Of a stretch of 64,000 bases of DNA, positions 11,664-23,342 are shown in pieces. The position numbers and the translations under genes were made by a program. The stretch covers positions 124,001 to 188,000 of the forward strand of contig JASBNA010000019.1 in NCBI GenBank assembly GCA_038087015.1, in the 5' to 3' direction. Source of the DNA: Cerrena zonata. Lineage: Eukaryota; Basidiomycota; Agaricomycetes; Polyporales; Cerrenaceae. The first letter of the stretch is position 1. Every line of letters starts with the position of its first letter. The notes under the pieces were generated by a model. That model was not told where the DNA came from, did no database searches, and saw nothing but the letters and a program-made list of their open reading frames with translations.

Positions 11664-12139
11664 GGTGGTATAGGGAGGTATAAGGTATAGGCAATAGTGT
11701 GGTCAAGTAAGTTATTGCAGGTCTAATAGAAAGCTAAGATCCAACGAGAGGGCGAGATATACTTTGCAATGAGTCTAATCGTGGTCGAGGTCGGGGTCAA
11801 ACCTGTCAGTACTCAGAGATTCCGGTTAGTGACTAAGCTTTACGTTCAACGAGGTTTTGACGCGACGTGCCGATGTATCGAGATAATAATTAATCTTGCA
11901 TACTGAAGGCTTTTACCAGTCGCTCGATACCTGCGTTGTCCTTATACTGAAGCAAATCGCAGTACTGAGCAGAAGAGATAATTGAGTTACGACTTGGGAT
12001 TCGCAAGTGCATGTGAATTCGTTCCAAGCGTCTTTCGGACTTCGGGGTAACCCCATCATCATGACCTCCTCCAACCCAAACGTAAATGAAACTTGACCCG
12101 GGTACTATCACTCATACCCTATCCTCTACCACAACCACA
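11664..12139. promoter_or_regulatory. Divergent region between sirtuin and PEX7
   Basis: About 475 bases between outward-facing genes, so it should hold both promoters. A 73-codon minus-strand open frame (12111-11890) shows no family features and is considered chance. No clear core element was identified. Confidence 0.5.
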
Positions 12140-13577
12140 ATGAACCAACCGCCACCATTATCCTTTCATACACCCGGATTCGCACACTATGCCGTAGCCT
12201 GGTCACCTTTTCATACCTCTCGACTTGCCGTAGCCAGCGCGGCGAACTATGGACTCGTGGGCAACGGCAGGTTTCACTTGGCTTCTATCGGACCTCCACA
12301 AGGGATTGCGTTGCAGAAATCGTGAGTGCAGATCGTTCGTACTATTCGTGTATGATGTGCGTTGAATGACTGAATGACTGGTGGTGTTCGTAGGTATGAT
12401 ACCCAGGATGGATTGTACGATGTTGCTTGGTCGGAAATCCATGAGAACCAGCTTGTGACGGCCAGTGGAGATGGGTCTATCAAGATGTGGGATATTATGC
12501 TGAATGTATGCATTTTTGTTGCCTAGTATCTCGTCCCTTTCTCTGTCGCGTTATGCTGAAGGCAATACCAAGGGGATCTAGGATCTGCCCATTCGAGCTT
12601 GGCAAGAACACACACGAGAGGTCTATTCCGTGGATTGGAATAACATAAAGAAAGACTTGTTCGTCTCTTCATCATGGGATGGTACTATCAAAGTCGTACG
12701 TCCCCCACTTCCCTACATTGGTATCCTATCTCACCGTCAATCCCCCTCTTGTAATGCGACAATAATTTTTAGTGGTCCCCTGAACGTCCACGCTCCCTCA
12801 CAACACTCCAAGCACACAACTCCTGCGTCTACCAAGCCCTCTTCTCCCCACACGACCCCGACATCCTAGCCTCATGTTCCACCGACGGCACTCTCAAACT
12901 CTTCGACCTCCGCGTCCCAGCCTATGCACCCTCCACAAACTCCTTCACCACCCCACTCAGCGCCGCAGTCCTCACCGTCCCCGCATCCGGTACCGAAGTC
13001 CTCTCATTAGATTGGAACAAATACAAACCATGGACGTTGGCGAGTGCGGGTGTGGATAAGATGATTAAGGTGTGGGATTGTAGGATGGTGCAGTTGACTG
13101 GGAGGATGGCGGAAGGTGGGGGTGCCGGGTATGGTGCTGCTGTGGGAGGAGCATGTGAAGTGCATCTGGTGGGACACGAGTATGCTGTGAGGAAGGTGCA
13201 GTGGAGTCCGCATCGGCCTGATTTATTGGCGAGTGCAAGTTATGATATGACTTGTAGAGTGTACGTCCTTTCCTTTCCTCTCTCTTCTCGCTGCTTTCCT
13301 TCGTTATTCTTATGTGCTGCGATCACCATCCCCACTCGACTTAATCACCTTCCTTTCTCTTGCCTTCTCCGGTCTCTATCAACCATACTTCCATAACTAA
13401 CACGCGTTTTCAACACCCCACAGGTGGTCAACAACACCCTCACCAACCGGCACGCACCTTGTCTACATCCACGACCCTCATACAGAATTCGTCGTCGGAT
13501 GCGGATGGTCCTTGTATGAGGAAGGTGTGTTGGCGACTTGTAGTTGGGATTCTCGGGTCAATGTATTCCACATATGA
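12140..13577 (+). CDS. PEX7: Peroxin 7, PTS2 receptor (WD40 protein)
   Basis: The protein starts [24 protein letters not shown], a family-like N-terminus, and contains six readable WD units: [100 protein letters not shown] and [20 protein letters not shown]. The coding region is split by introns near 12322-12393, 12508-12570, 12700-12770 and 13262-13424. The stop TGA is at 13575-13577. PEX7 binds proteins with the N-terminal PTS2 signal and, with a PEX20/PEX5-type co-receptor, brings them into peroxisomes. A Gly/Ala-rich insert (about residues 245-260) between the fourth and fifth WD units is unusual and may be a flexible loop. Confidence 0.93.
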
Positions 13578-15994
13578 ATATGAATCGAGTATACAAGGGC
13601 TGTTGTTGTACGAGTATGGGAAAGGACTTTTCATATACAATCCGGCGTATCGAAGACACAAGTACCGGATTAGACCTCTTCCGGTCATTGTTCCTCCCCA
13701 CTACCTGATCATCAAGCATCAACTATGGTTGACATTAGTTCTGCGATACAGTAGACTCGTCTTCAGAGTGGAGAGATCCCATTTAGGTAACAACATGCCT
13801 AAATGCGGATATCATGTTTCCGTGTGTGTTAACGGGAAGACAACATCTACCAGTGAAGAATGCTGATCATACCATTCCAATAGTCTATAGAGCATTAAAT
13901 AATAATTGACCGACGAATCGAGTCTAGACTGATTCGATGACCTCCCGCGATCCACCAACTCCCTGATCACCTCAGTATCCCCTAGGAGCTCGTCTACCGA
14001 TGAGCATGCGTTGTGTTGTATATATCTCGGTTCTGTGATGACAGAGTCAGTTATCTACTCACGAGTTCAGGTAAGCGCTCTGAGCTCTGTCTACACTCGA
14101 TCTCTCCATACCGATGCTCGACATACGTACTTGAGAGCTGATCATCGTCATTTTTGCGGTAATCGACCCATACGGGCCCGCGATCTTCCAAGGCAAAATA
14201 AAACCGTGTAACCCGGAGAGAGATGCGTACGACAATGCAGTGCAACTTTCGAAGGATGTTCTCCCGAATGTTTTCCAGACGGTGTCCTACGGCCGCAAGC
14301 GAAGAAAAACACCACTTCGCAAAACATATATGTATATATGCCAAGACCATACCGTCGTTAACCAGAGGTCGCATTACTCTAGACCTCAGTACTCAGTGCC
14401 AGTTGGGAGGCAGAGTGAGGAATATCGATGGTTTTTGTGGGTGGGTCAGATTACAATTTGGAAAGTGTCCTGGCTGCGGAGACCGAGAGTGTTCTGAACT
14501 CAGAGGCTTGGCAGGGAAAAAGTGGAATTGGGTAATAGCAGAAAATCATTCTCCGCCTCGATCGCGATGAGCAAGGGTTTCGATTCTACAGGTTCGGCAG
14601 TTTAGTATCGTAGAAGAGGTGGACGTACTTAGTAGCGACAGTGATCCTAGTGATCTCTGGTGTACGAGTGTTTGTCGTTTGAGACAAGGTGATTGGAACT
14701 CCGATTGGAACTTGCGACCATCATTCCCTGTCCTCTGAGTCTCAGATCTCAGTTCCCTTTCAACCATCTAACCATCGTTCGAGTTGCACGTACGCATAAC
14801 GTTTGATAGGTACACAGAGGGAACGATCCGAAAATCTTCCTTTGGTACATGTAACCGAACCGACCCTTATCAACTCACTCCAAGGGTGCTCATATTTCTT
14901 CACGCATATAATGGAGTAATATACTCACCGGTTATGACCCTCGCTCCACTTATCCACAATTCTAGTGCTATCAAGTCTCCACAAACATATGCGGGGGAGG
15001 GGGGATATATCCATCCACAAAAAAACAAAAGTCAATCACGTAACCGCTCTCACTGCATTCGACCTCGATACACCTGCGCTAGGTGTTAGACGGAGAAGTT
15101 TTGACCTTAACAAAACGCGTGATTCCCGCGATACCATTCCGTATGTCTTGGTCGAGGTCAAACCCGGAGATTGTGTGGCATATAAAGAGAGATAGGGATC
15201 CCTTTGATGGCGATGTTGAGCGTTGCTGGTGTCACAGCCAAGGAGAGAGAAGCGGGGGTAGAATGAATTGACTTTGACCTCTTTCAGTGCTTGTTAACAA
15301 CCGCGGATGAATTATTGACGAGAAGAAGCTGCGGAGCCGGTGAATCGTCTAATCCGTAGAGGCGGGCGGTCGCAGCACTGGCAGAGTTGGACTTGGGAGA
15401 GGATGATAGGTGAGGTGAGTAGGCTTGTTGGACTCGACAGTGCGATGATACAGATGATGTTGGAGGGAAAACGACTGGGAAACGTTCCTGAGTGCAGCGC
15501 GTGCCGGCAATCTGAACGTGATCTGTCAAAGGACGGGGGTATTGGCAATTATAGAGATATGGAGTTTTGACAGTTGCAGGAGAAGGTGGCATTGTGCCAA
15601 AGAGGGTGTGGGATGAATTCCTCGCATTGGCTGCGTTGTTGTGCTTTGGGAGGAAGACAATGCAGAGGTCAAAGAGAGTGGAGGGAGGTGCCTGAGCCGA
15701 GGCGGAGAGCGTTACCATCCTGGAGCCACACGTGCAGGCAAAGGAATTCTCTTCTTGGTGATCGTTCTTAATAAATAGTGCTCGCTCCAGTTCGGCAACC
15801 AACACTTCCTTCTCTCCTTCTCCCTCTCTTAACCGGGCCCCTCTCCTCTCGGTCCTCCACTTTCCCCTTTTCTCTCTTCCCCTCCCACTCACTCTTGCAT
15901 CTCTCAGCTAGACTCGCTGCCACTCGCTCTCCACTCTCTTGAGCACCACCAATCTTTTCAACTTGCCTCTCTGTCTTGCTAACTGACGATCACG
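13578..15994. other. 2.4 kb gene-poor stretch
   Basis: No gene could be supported. Several open frames of 60-200 codons occur on both strands. The longest, 202 codons on the minus strand (15892-15284), overlaps the leader region of the glucanase gene, is compositionally odd and has no recognisable domain. There is no evident repeat or tRNA. The 3' end of PEX7 and the promoter of the GH16 gene must both lie inside. Confidence 0.5.
15797..15905 (+). promoter_or_regulatory. CT-rich promoter/leader block of the GH16 gene
   Basis: Roughly 110 bases are almost entirely C and T, interrupted by one GGGCCC run, and end about 90 bases before the glucanase start. Such pyrimidine blocks just upstream of transcription starts are common in strongly expressed fungal genes. 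This suggests, but does not prove, high expression. Confidence 0.55.
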
Positions 15995-17400
15995 ATGCAA
16001 ATCATTACCACTGCCCTCTTGGCCACTCTTCCCCTCACCGCCCTTGCCGGCCTGCCTCACGTAGGTTCTCTCCGCCGCCGTCACTTCGACCATGCCCGGA
16101 AGTCCACTCTTGCCACTCGTGCAGGCACGTTCAAGCTAGTGGACGACTACAACAACTCGACCTTCCTCGAGTGCGTGTTTTCTTCTTCTTCTCAATTTCC
16201 AATTCATTCCTCGGAGATTCTTAACAGCTCTATTGTCTATTTATAGCATGTTCGACTTCTTCACCGATAGCGACCCTACCCACGGCCGTGTTACCTTTGT
16301 AGGAAAGGAAGAAGCAAAGAGCAGCAAACTGGCCTTTGTCCAGGATGACGGCACCATTGTCCTCGGTGTCGATGATCAGACCGTCCTCCAGGCCGGCCAG
16401 AACCGTAAATCGTGAGTATCCATTCTACTCAAATCGTTTTAGCGCTCGTCGCCGGGGAGAGATCTCGGGAGATGGCAACCATTCAGATCCTTCGAGTTGG
16501 CCTTGGGGAGGCTCGGGATTACCTCTAGAGCGTATCTCGAGTACTATCTTCCAAACTCCGGATGGTTACACCCGTCCCCCATGCCCTCCACCTCACGATG
16601 ACCTCATCCCGAAAGTCGATCTCGTTCCGAATGTCAATGCTAATCTCATACCCCCTCATAGTATCCACATCAACTCCAAGAAGAAATACGATTCCGGCAG
16701 TCTGTTCATCGCCGACATGTACTCCATGCCCCACGGCTGCGGTACCTGGCCAGCATACTGGACCGTCGGTGACGACTGGCCTAACAACGGTGAAATCGAC
16801 ATCGTCGAAGGTGTCAACGAATACACATTCAACCAGATCACCGCCCACACCGGGTCCGCCTGCCAAATCCCCTCCACCCTCGCTTCCACCGTCGGACGTG
16901 TTGTCGGAAAACAATGCCAGACTATCGACGGGAACAACGCTGGGTGTGCGTTTGTCACGGACCATGATAATAGCACGTATGGACATGGATTCAACATGAA
17001 CGGCGGGGGTGTTTATGCGCACATTTGGGACGAGGATGCGATCAAGGTTTGGTTCTTCACTCGGCAGGCTATTCCGGATGATATCAACAAGGGTGTGCCT
17101 AATCCGGATTCTTGGGGCACCCCTTCTGCTGTCTTCCCCGGTGGCGATTCGTGCAATATTGCGGAGAACTTTAAGCAGCATAATATTGTGTTTGATATTA
17201 CGCTTTGTGGTGATTGGGCTGGTGCTGCTTATGCCTCGAGTGGATGCCCTGGGACTTGTGATCAGGCTGTTGCTGATCCTACTAACTTCAAGGGTAAGTT
17301 TTTGTTAAACGTCTCTCGTTTGAATTGGGTACTGATGTAAATACTCCTGATAGTCGCGAAGTTCAAGATCAAGTCCCTCAAGGTCTACCAACAATCATAG
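15995..17400 (+). CDS. GH16 endo-1,3(4)-beta-glucanase (Lam16A-like laminarinase)
   Basis: Four exons (15995-16170, 16247-16411, 16662-17293, 17354-17400) give 339 residues. The first 19 residues form a signal peptide; a basic pro-region with an RRR cluster follows. The catalytic motif of GH16 is present as GEIDIVEGVN, with nucleophile and acid/base glutamates in the ExDxxE pattern. It is preceded by PHGCGTWPAYW and followed by the Lam16A-like GFNMNGGGVYAH, IKVWFF and LCGDWAG segments. The protein ends in LKVYQQS. These enzymes cut beta-1,3 and mixed beta-1,3/1,4 glucans outside the cell, both in plant cell walls and in the fungus's own wall. Intron 3 is 250 nt, four times the usual length here, and is itself open in one frame. 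Confidence 0.93.
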
Positions 17401-18174
17401 AGAACTCCAATACCCCATCTCCTCCACGGGCCACCCCACGCGCCCCATCCACTCTTTATCATACTCCAACCACCTCTTCCGCATACACACACACACGTTA
17501 TTCCCACAACGACTCTAGATACCACACACAACGCAAACCGTAGACGTATCATAACCCTTTCCTTCCTTCCCCCCCCCCCACCCCTCCTTCCTCTCCAGCG
17601 AGCGCTTTTACTGGTCTCTAAATGCCCTCCCGAGGAAAAAAGGACTTCCTTGACGGGAGAAACCATTATACTTTCTGTGCACTCGATTATCTTTGTTGGA
17701 TATATCGATTCTCTGCACACAGGTCTTTTGACAAGCCAAGTCTTCTTCTGTTTGTTTTTTTGAGCTCGGGTTTGGGCTGGGTCTGATTCGCTCTCTCTTT
17801 TTCTGTGAATGAGCTTTTTTTGTCATTTGATGATGATGTTTTTTGCGTTGCATTGCGTATATAAGTTTTTTTAGTGTTATAAATATCTAAATTGTGCATT
17901 ATCTCTTATATACCGATTGAGATATCCATTGAGATGACAGTGGGGTAATTTCATGAGAGCACCGCCACCATAGAAGGCGGAGTGTCGTAAGTGGTTCATG
18001 GTTCCTCGTAACTTGACTAAGGAGCGCAGTAGCTTATACTCACAGTCGGAATGAGATGACCGAATGATATTGCCGATGTTCTGATATTGAACTTGAACGC
18101 AGACAGCAGCATTGCGCTCAAACCTTACGCCAATTCCGACTCCCCCGTCACTCCGTCTCGAGTTCGTTCACAAT
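17401..18174. other. Intergenic, with pyrimidine and C tract
   Basis: Contains the 3' region of the GH16 gene, including a CT tract with a run of ten C near 17570-17581, then T-rich sequence to 17900. The promoter of the first acetyltransferase gene should lie towards the right end. No gene was recognised. Confidence 0.5.
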
Positions 18175-19626
18175 ATGGATGCTATTAAGGAGGAGGCAAC
18201 TTCCACTGTGAAGTCCAGAGACGTTGGCAAGCAACCTTGACTACTACGTGCTTGCGAAACACTAACGGGCTCGATATGTTTAGGTCTTTTCGAAAAGTAT
18301 CATGTCGTGCGTGCACATCTACGTGCAGATACAGGAGTCATAATGACTGCACGATATATTGGTCCCAAATCTTTGGAACAAAACGAGCTGTATGCCGCTC
18401 TAGGCTCTGTTTTACAGAAGCATAGGGCCTTGAGCACGCAAGTGCATGATGCGGACACAGATCGTCCATACTACGTGTCGCTCAAATCCGTTGACCTTTC
18501 TCAAGTGGTTCACTTCCATGGCTCCGATGAGATTTCACTGGAAGCTGTCATTGACTCGTACTTAGTGAATCGCTTCGAGTACGGGTCCCCAACACCGTTA
18601 TGGCGTTTAGGTGTTATGACAGACAATACGCTCATATTTCACTATGATCATTGCATTGGTGATGGTCAAAGTGGAGTAGCTTTCCATAGCGATTTACTCG
18701 ATGCGTTAAACACAGTCTCATCAAATTCAGAGGTCGAATCTTCTACACTCGTATTAGTACCGGACATTCTCAAACTCCAACCCGCGCTCGAGGATGCGAT
18801 GAAAGTATCCCTGTCTTTCATCAAAATCTTCTGGTTGATCCTCAGCATGATTGTTCCTGCTAGATGGCAGAAATCATCGTCAACGTGGACAGGAAACGTC
18901 GTCTCGAGGCGAGAAACTAGTACCCGTGTCCGTACTCGTCTCTGGACTATTTCTCCCGACCAAGCAGACCGTCTGCTCAAGATATGCCGTGCTCACAAGA
19001 CTACCATTACCTCGTTCATATATGTCATAGGTATCGCCGCGTTGAGCAAACTACTCGAGTACGAATCAGCTCACTGGCAGTATAGACATCTCGCCGTCGT
19101 CGTTCCCGTCTCACTCAGACGTTTCACAAAATCGCCCTTGGGTTCCTTCTGTGATCATGTTGGCGGTATCTCATGGTTCCCACTCATTCCCGGGGGCCCA
19201 TCGAAAGTGGCTGCCAATCCATGGAATACAGCCGCAAACCATACGACTGCTCTCCGGAAACAAGTCCCGAAAGCTGCCGAAGATATAGCTCTGCTCAAGC
19301 TCCTGGGTGGCAAATACGTCCCCTACTTCGAGGGTATGTTTGGGAAGAAGAGATCGACCACTCTCGAGATCTCCAACGTCGGACGTTTCCCCTCGAATGG
19401 AGCAAAAGACAAAGGCGAGGGGGGGTGGCAGATTGAGGACATGTTCTTTGGACAGTCTAATGCGATTTTTGGCTCTGCTTTCAAATTAAGCGCTGTTGGA
19501 TCGCAGAATGGGTCGTTGGGGCTCTGCGTTAATTGGACTGAGGGAGTGGTGGAGGAGGACGTTGCGCAGCGGTTTGTAGACTGTTTCAGGGAGTTTACCG
19601 AGAATGCATGGAAGGTGGAGATATGA
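18175..19626 (+). CDS. Alcohol-acetyltransferase-like acyltransferase, copy 1
   Basis: Two exons (18175-18226, 18284-19626) encode 464 residues. The intron begins with GC rather than GT (GTTG|GCAAGC) and has a good branch site (CTAAC) and acceptor (TTTAG). Joining it gives DVGLFEKYHVVRAHLRADTG, in line with the downstream paralog. The active-site motif is HCIGDGQSG, a His-x3-Asp-Gly signature of the BAHD/condensation/AATase superfamily, and a later SNVGRFP segment is shared with the neighbour. Such enzymes move acetyl or longer acyl groups from CoA to alcohols or other acceptors; the true acceptor is unknown. It lies 216 bases before a second, diverged copy in the same direction, so the pair arose by tandem duplication. 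Confidence 0.8.
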
Positions 19627-19842
19627 TATATGTCACGAGTAAGTTGGACAACGTCTGATCATTCCTAGGGCTGACATTCATGAACCAGTCGTACCCACGT
19701 AGATTGCTAAAATATCATTTTAGACTCGTCAATTGGAAACTGAGAAGATTGATGCATGTGCCCACGTTCCTGACGCCGTTCCCGCAGCCATTAAAGTCCT
19801 TGTAGTTTGTGCGTTTATTTACTGTGTTTCTTTCCATCCACC

Positions 19843-21344
19843 ATGTCGAAAGCTTCAAATTCAAATTCATTTGATATCACATCCGAGACCCCACTTCGAG
19901 AAGCAGGTGACTTTACTAAATCTAAGACTATTATCCGGATTGTATTGATTTGATTTTTGTAGGTCGACTGGAACGATTCCACATTGCTCACTCGCATCTA
20001 GGCTTGAGCGCAGGAGTCATCGTAACAGGAAAATACATCTCTGACAAACCTCCAGATAAACGCATAATATACGCAGCATTAGCGGAACTACTGCGCAATC
20101 ACTGTGCTTTCTCTATCCAGGTTCATCTTTCCGATGGTAAACCTCCCCGTTTCGTCTCCCTGAAAACAATCGATCTATCTAGAACCGTTGGATTCCATCA
20201 GGGAGATAATAGAGATGTAGCTTCTTGGACCCAGTCGTATTTCCTTCGAGGATTTGAATATGGAACAGATCTACCTCTGTGGAGGATAGGCGTACTTCCT
20301 AGCCAGACAATTCTCTTTCAATATGACCATGTTATCGGAGATGGCCAGAGCGGGCTTGCCTTCCACAAATTATTCCTCGAGGCCTTAAATCAGGTATCCT
20401 CATCGCAGGATCGGTCGAACAGTGCACCAAATGTGATATACATCCCGGACAATCTTCCTTTCGTTCGTCCACTTGAACAACTAACACCCCTAGGACCATC
20501 ATTCTGGAAAGTCCTAGAGGTGATTTGGGACGCCATTGTTCCTGCTTCTTGGAAGAAGTCTATTATTACATGGACGGGATACCCTGTTCCTCGTGAACCA
20601 ACTCTTCAAAACGATATCAGTATCTGTGGACTCAATTCAACAGACACCACCCGCCTTATTCACATATGTCGAAGACACGGGACAACGCTTACCGGTTTCT
20701 TCCACACCGTACTTTTGATCGCATTGAGCGTATCACTCCGACGTCAGAAAACATCATATAAATCCCTTTTGACTGTCATGCCAGTCTCTCTTCGTCGTTT
20801 CACAGGAACGAGTCCCTCAGAACTATGCGATCAAGTAACCAACCTCAATTACTACGAAAATATCCTCGATATCCCTTCTATCACCTCTGATGACGAGATC
20901 TACCAAACTCATATATCTCCTTACCTCTGGCCCAAAGCCTCCCTTACCTCTCAGAATATCCGCACCGACCTCTCCAAATCCAAAGACGAAGTCGGTGTAC
21001 TCAAACTCCTCTTCAGTCACTACGAAGAATGGTTTAAAGGAAAACTGGGAAAGAAGAGACACGCCAGTTTCGTTCTCTCAAATCTCGGGCCTTTCCCATC
21101 AACACCATCTGTATATAATGGTACAGATATGGCGCGGTGGAGAATAGAGGAAATGTATTTCTCGCAAAGTGACCCCGTTGTGGGAGCTGCATTCAAAGTG
21201 AATGTCGTTGGTGCTCCTTCAGGGTCGCTGGGGATTACATTCACTTGGGGTCCAGGGACTGTGGATTCGGAGACGATAGAGGGTATAATTTCTGAATTCA
21301 GGGGTATCGTGTCCGCTGTTCTTGACAATGGTGACACTACATAG
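19843..21344 (+). CDS. Alcohol-acetyltransferase-like acyltransferase, copy 2
   Basis: Exon 1 (19843-19906) and exon 2 (19963-21344) give 481 residues. The intron sits at the same place and phase as in copy 1 but has a normal GT donor. The active-site motif is HVIGDGQSG. Matching segments throughout (WRIGVLP, DAIVPASWKKS, KKRHASFVLSNLGPFP, IEEMYFSQSDPVVGAAFKV) show common descent with copy 1, yet the two are well diverged, so the duplication is not recent. The frame is intact with no early stop, which suggests both copies are functional. The acceptor substrate cannot be inferred from sequence. There is no polyketide or terpene synthase nearby to suggest a biosynthetic cluster. Confidence 0.8.
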
Positions 21345-22033
21345 TGATTGTGACATGGATATACTATGGACCTCATGGATCTTGTATTGTAGTATAAATG
21401 GACATTCCCTCATCCAAGCTACGTATACCATGACCTAGCTGAATAAAGGCCGGAATTTCTTTGGATATTCCTCATGTTCTAGATGATCTTTTCAAATTTA
21501 TATTCCGGTGTACCTCTATTCCACTTCGTACTCAGTACACGGCTCGAATGTGTTTATTGCTCCACCGCCAGTCTAATTTTACCCTAATTTGTTTTCTGAA
21601 ATGTCAAACTGTCAACAACACCACCTTGGATCATCATCTACATCATCGTAAGACGAGTTAAGTCGATTCCTTCCACACCTTGTTCACTTAGCTCTTCGGA
21701 TCCTCTTCGGAGAGGAGTTATGTGCGTGACCCCACGGCCAACAAAATTCCAGCTCGACAGAGAGAGGTAAATCCGGTCATGAATAGCAACAGAGGGACAC
21801 ATGTACAGCATCAGACCCGTCGATTTTGTACATCACGAGGGTATACTAGTCAACCATAGCCAGGGACAAGAAGCATGGGACCTATTGCCAACTCGGAGGA
21901 AATAGCAAAATTACAGCGGAGGGGTTGATCAGGATGATGTGCGGTGAAATTCCAGAGACAATATATAAGGTGAGGGAATGAGACGAGGGTGGAGTACAAC
22001 GTCCTTTTACGAAAGAACGAGAGTCTAGACAAG
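21345..22033. other. Intergenic region upstream of the GH45 gene
   Basis: About 690 bases with no supported gene. The right end is the GH45 promoter, with a candidate TATA box described separately. A small open frame at 21461-21661 has no support. Confidence 0.5.
21961..21969 (+). promoter_or_regulatory. Candidate TATA box of the GH45 gene
   Basis: ATATATAAGG lies about 70 bases before the GH45 start codon, a sensible distance for a secreted-enzyme gene. No other core element was defined. Confidence 0.5.
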
Positions 22034-22876
22034 ATGGCAAGATTCACTTCGTTTCTATTTTTCGTCGCGGTGGCTAGTATCGCTAGTGCTTTGACTGTCA
22101 CTGAGAAGAGGGCGACTGGAGGGTATATCCAAACCGCATCTGGCCAGGCGTCGTTCACGCATTACTCGGGATGCAACCAACCTGGTAAGTATCCGCCGTT
22201 GCGTAATGCGTAGCAGGAGGAATTGATGACAGTACAGCTTGCGGTATCGCGGCCAATGGTTTCACTGCTGCTATTAACCAGCTCAGTTTTGGTTCCGCGC
22301 CAGGTTTAGGTGCAGGGGATGCGTGTGGACGATGCTTTGCTGTAACAGCTAGCCAGGACCCCTTCAGCCCCAGTTTCCCAGGACCGTTCAAGACGATTGT
22401 CGTGAAAGTGACGGATCTCTGCCCAAACCAAGGAAACCAAGAGTGGTGTGGTCAAACTCAATCTAACCAGAACAACCAGCACGGTAAACCAGTCCAGTAA
22501 GTCATGCCAAGGTATTTGATCGAGGTTTCGTTCAATTAAATCCATCTTTAGCTTCGATATTTGCGAGGATACCGGAGGAGCCAATGCGTTCTTCCCAAGC
22601 GGTGAGTGCACAATTATAGATAGACAAGTGATATCGAATGTACTCATGAGATTCGACAGGACATGGAGCCTTGACTGGCTCGTTCCAGGAGGTCTCCTGT
22701 TCGCAATGGTCAGGCTCCGATGGTTCTCCGCTCTTCAATGGCGCGTGCATTTCGGGAGAGAAGGCCCCGAACTGGCCATCAACGAGCTGCGGCAACAAGG
22801 GTCAGTAGCTTCTGCAAACTATATTTCTGTGATTGGCATGGACTAATTTGGATGGCATGTAGGAACGGCACCGTGA
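22034..22876 (+). CDS. GH45 endoglucanase (Phanerochaete Cel45A type)
   Basis: Five exons (22034-22184, 22238-22496, 22552-22601, 22660-22800, 22863-22876) give 204 residues. A signal peptide of about 20 residues is followed by a short propeptide ending in Lys-Arg, then the mature start ATGGYIQ. The barrel contains GLGAGDACGRCFAVT, VVKVTDLCPNQGNQEWC and PVHFDICEDTG, and ends NKGTAP. It matches basidiomycete GH45 of the Cel45A type. In Cel45A the general acid is the Asp of HFD, and the role of the base is taken by the Asn of QGNQE instead of an aspartate; both residues are present here. The enzyme cuts beta-1,4 glucan outside the cell. There is no cellulose-binding module. The last exon is only 14 nt. 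Confidence 0.92.
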
Positions 22877-23342
22877 GGTAGGGAGTAAAAGTGAAGGGTG
22901 GACAACGCAGCATCATATAGTCATTCATACGCCATGTATTTGGGGACTTCTATAGCCCAGAAGTTCAATATAAGGCACACTCGATGAATGCATGTTTCGG
23001 TATAAATAAGGACCTAAAAAGTTTGAGAATGTTCTGATCAAATATTTCGAATTTGCCGTGTAAGTATCCTCCGAGTTGTGTGCTCCGTCTCTGTCTTGTT
23101 TCCAATGGTGTATCTCACCGTTTATTCGTTTGTCAAAAACGGATGCGATGGTACGAGTCAAAGATGTCGTGGCAACGCTATTTGTCGACAAACGTCCATT
23201 TTTGGCGGTAACTCGGGCGCGTAGCGAGCTGTAACCACTTTCGCAAGCTCAGGTCACTTGTCTCTTTCTCTATTCCATCTCCGTCCACCCTCAACATCCT
23301 AGACAGTCACGACCGTACCCTTTTCATTCATTCTCTGCTACA
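22877..23342. other. Intergenic, 466 bases
   Basis: The 3' region of the GH45 gene and the promoter of the next gene. No gene, repeat or RNA was recognised. The final 80 bases are pyrimidine-rich. Confidence 0.5.

Noticed and set aside
15284..15892. 202-codon minus-strand open frame before the GH16 gene
   Set aside because: It overlaps the promoter and CT-rich leader; its beginning is the complement of that pyrimidine block, and no domain or splice pattern supports it.
16525..17181. 218-codon minus-strand open frame
   Set aside because: It is antisense to GH16 exon 3 and reflects the codon bias of that exon.
18175..22876. Secondary-metabolite or sugar-degradation gene cluster
   Set aside because: Two acyltransferases flanked by unrelated glucan hydrolases, with no core synthase, transporter or regulator, are not enough to call a cluster.
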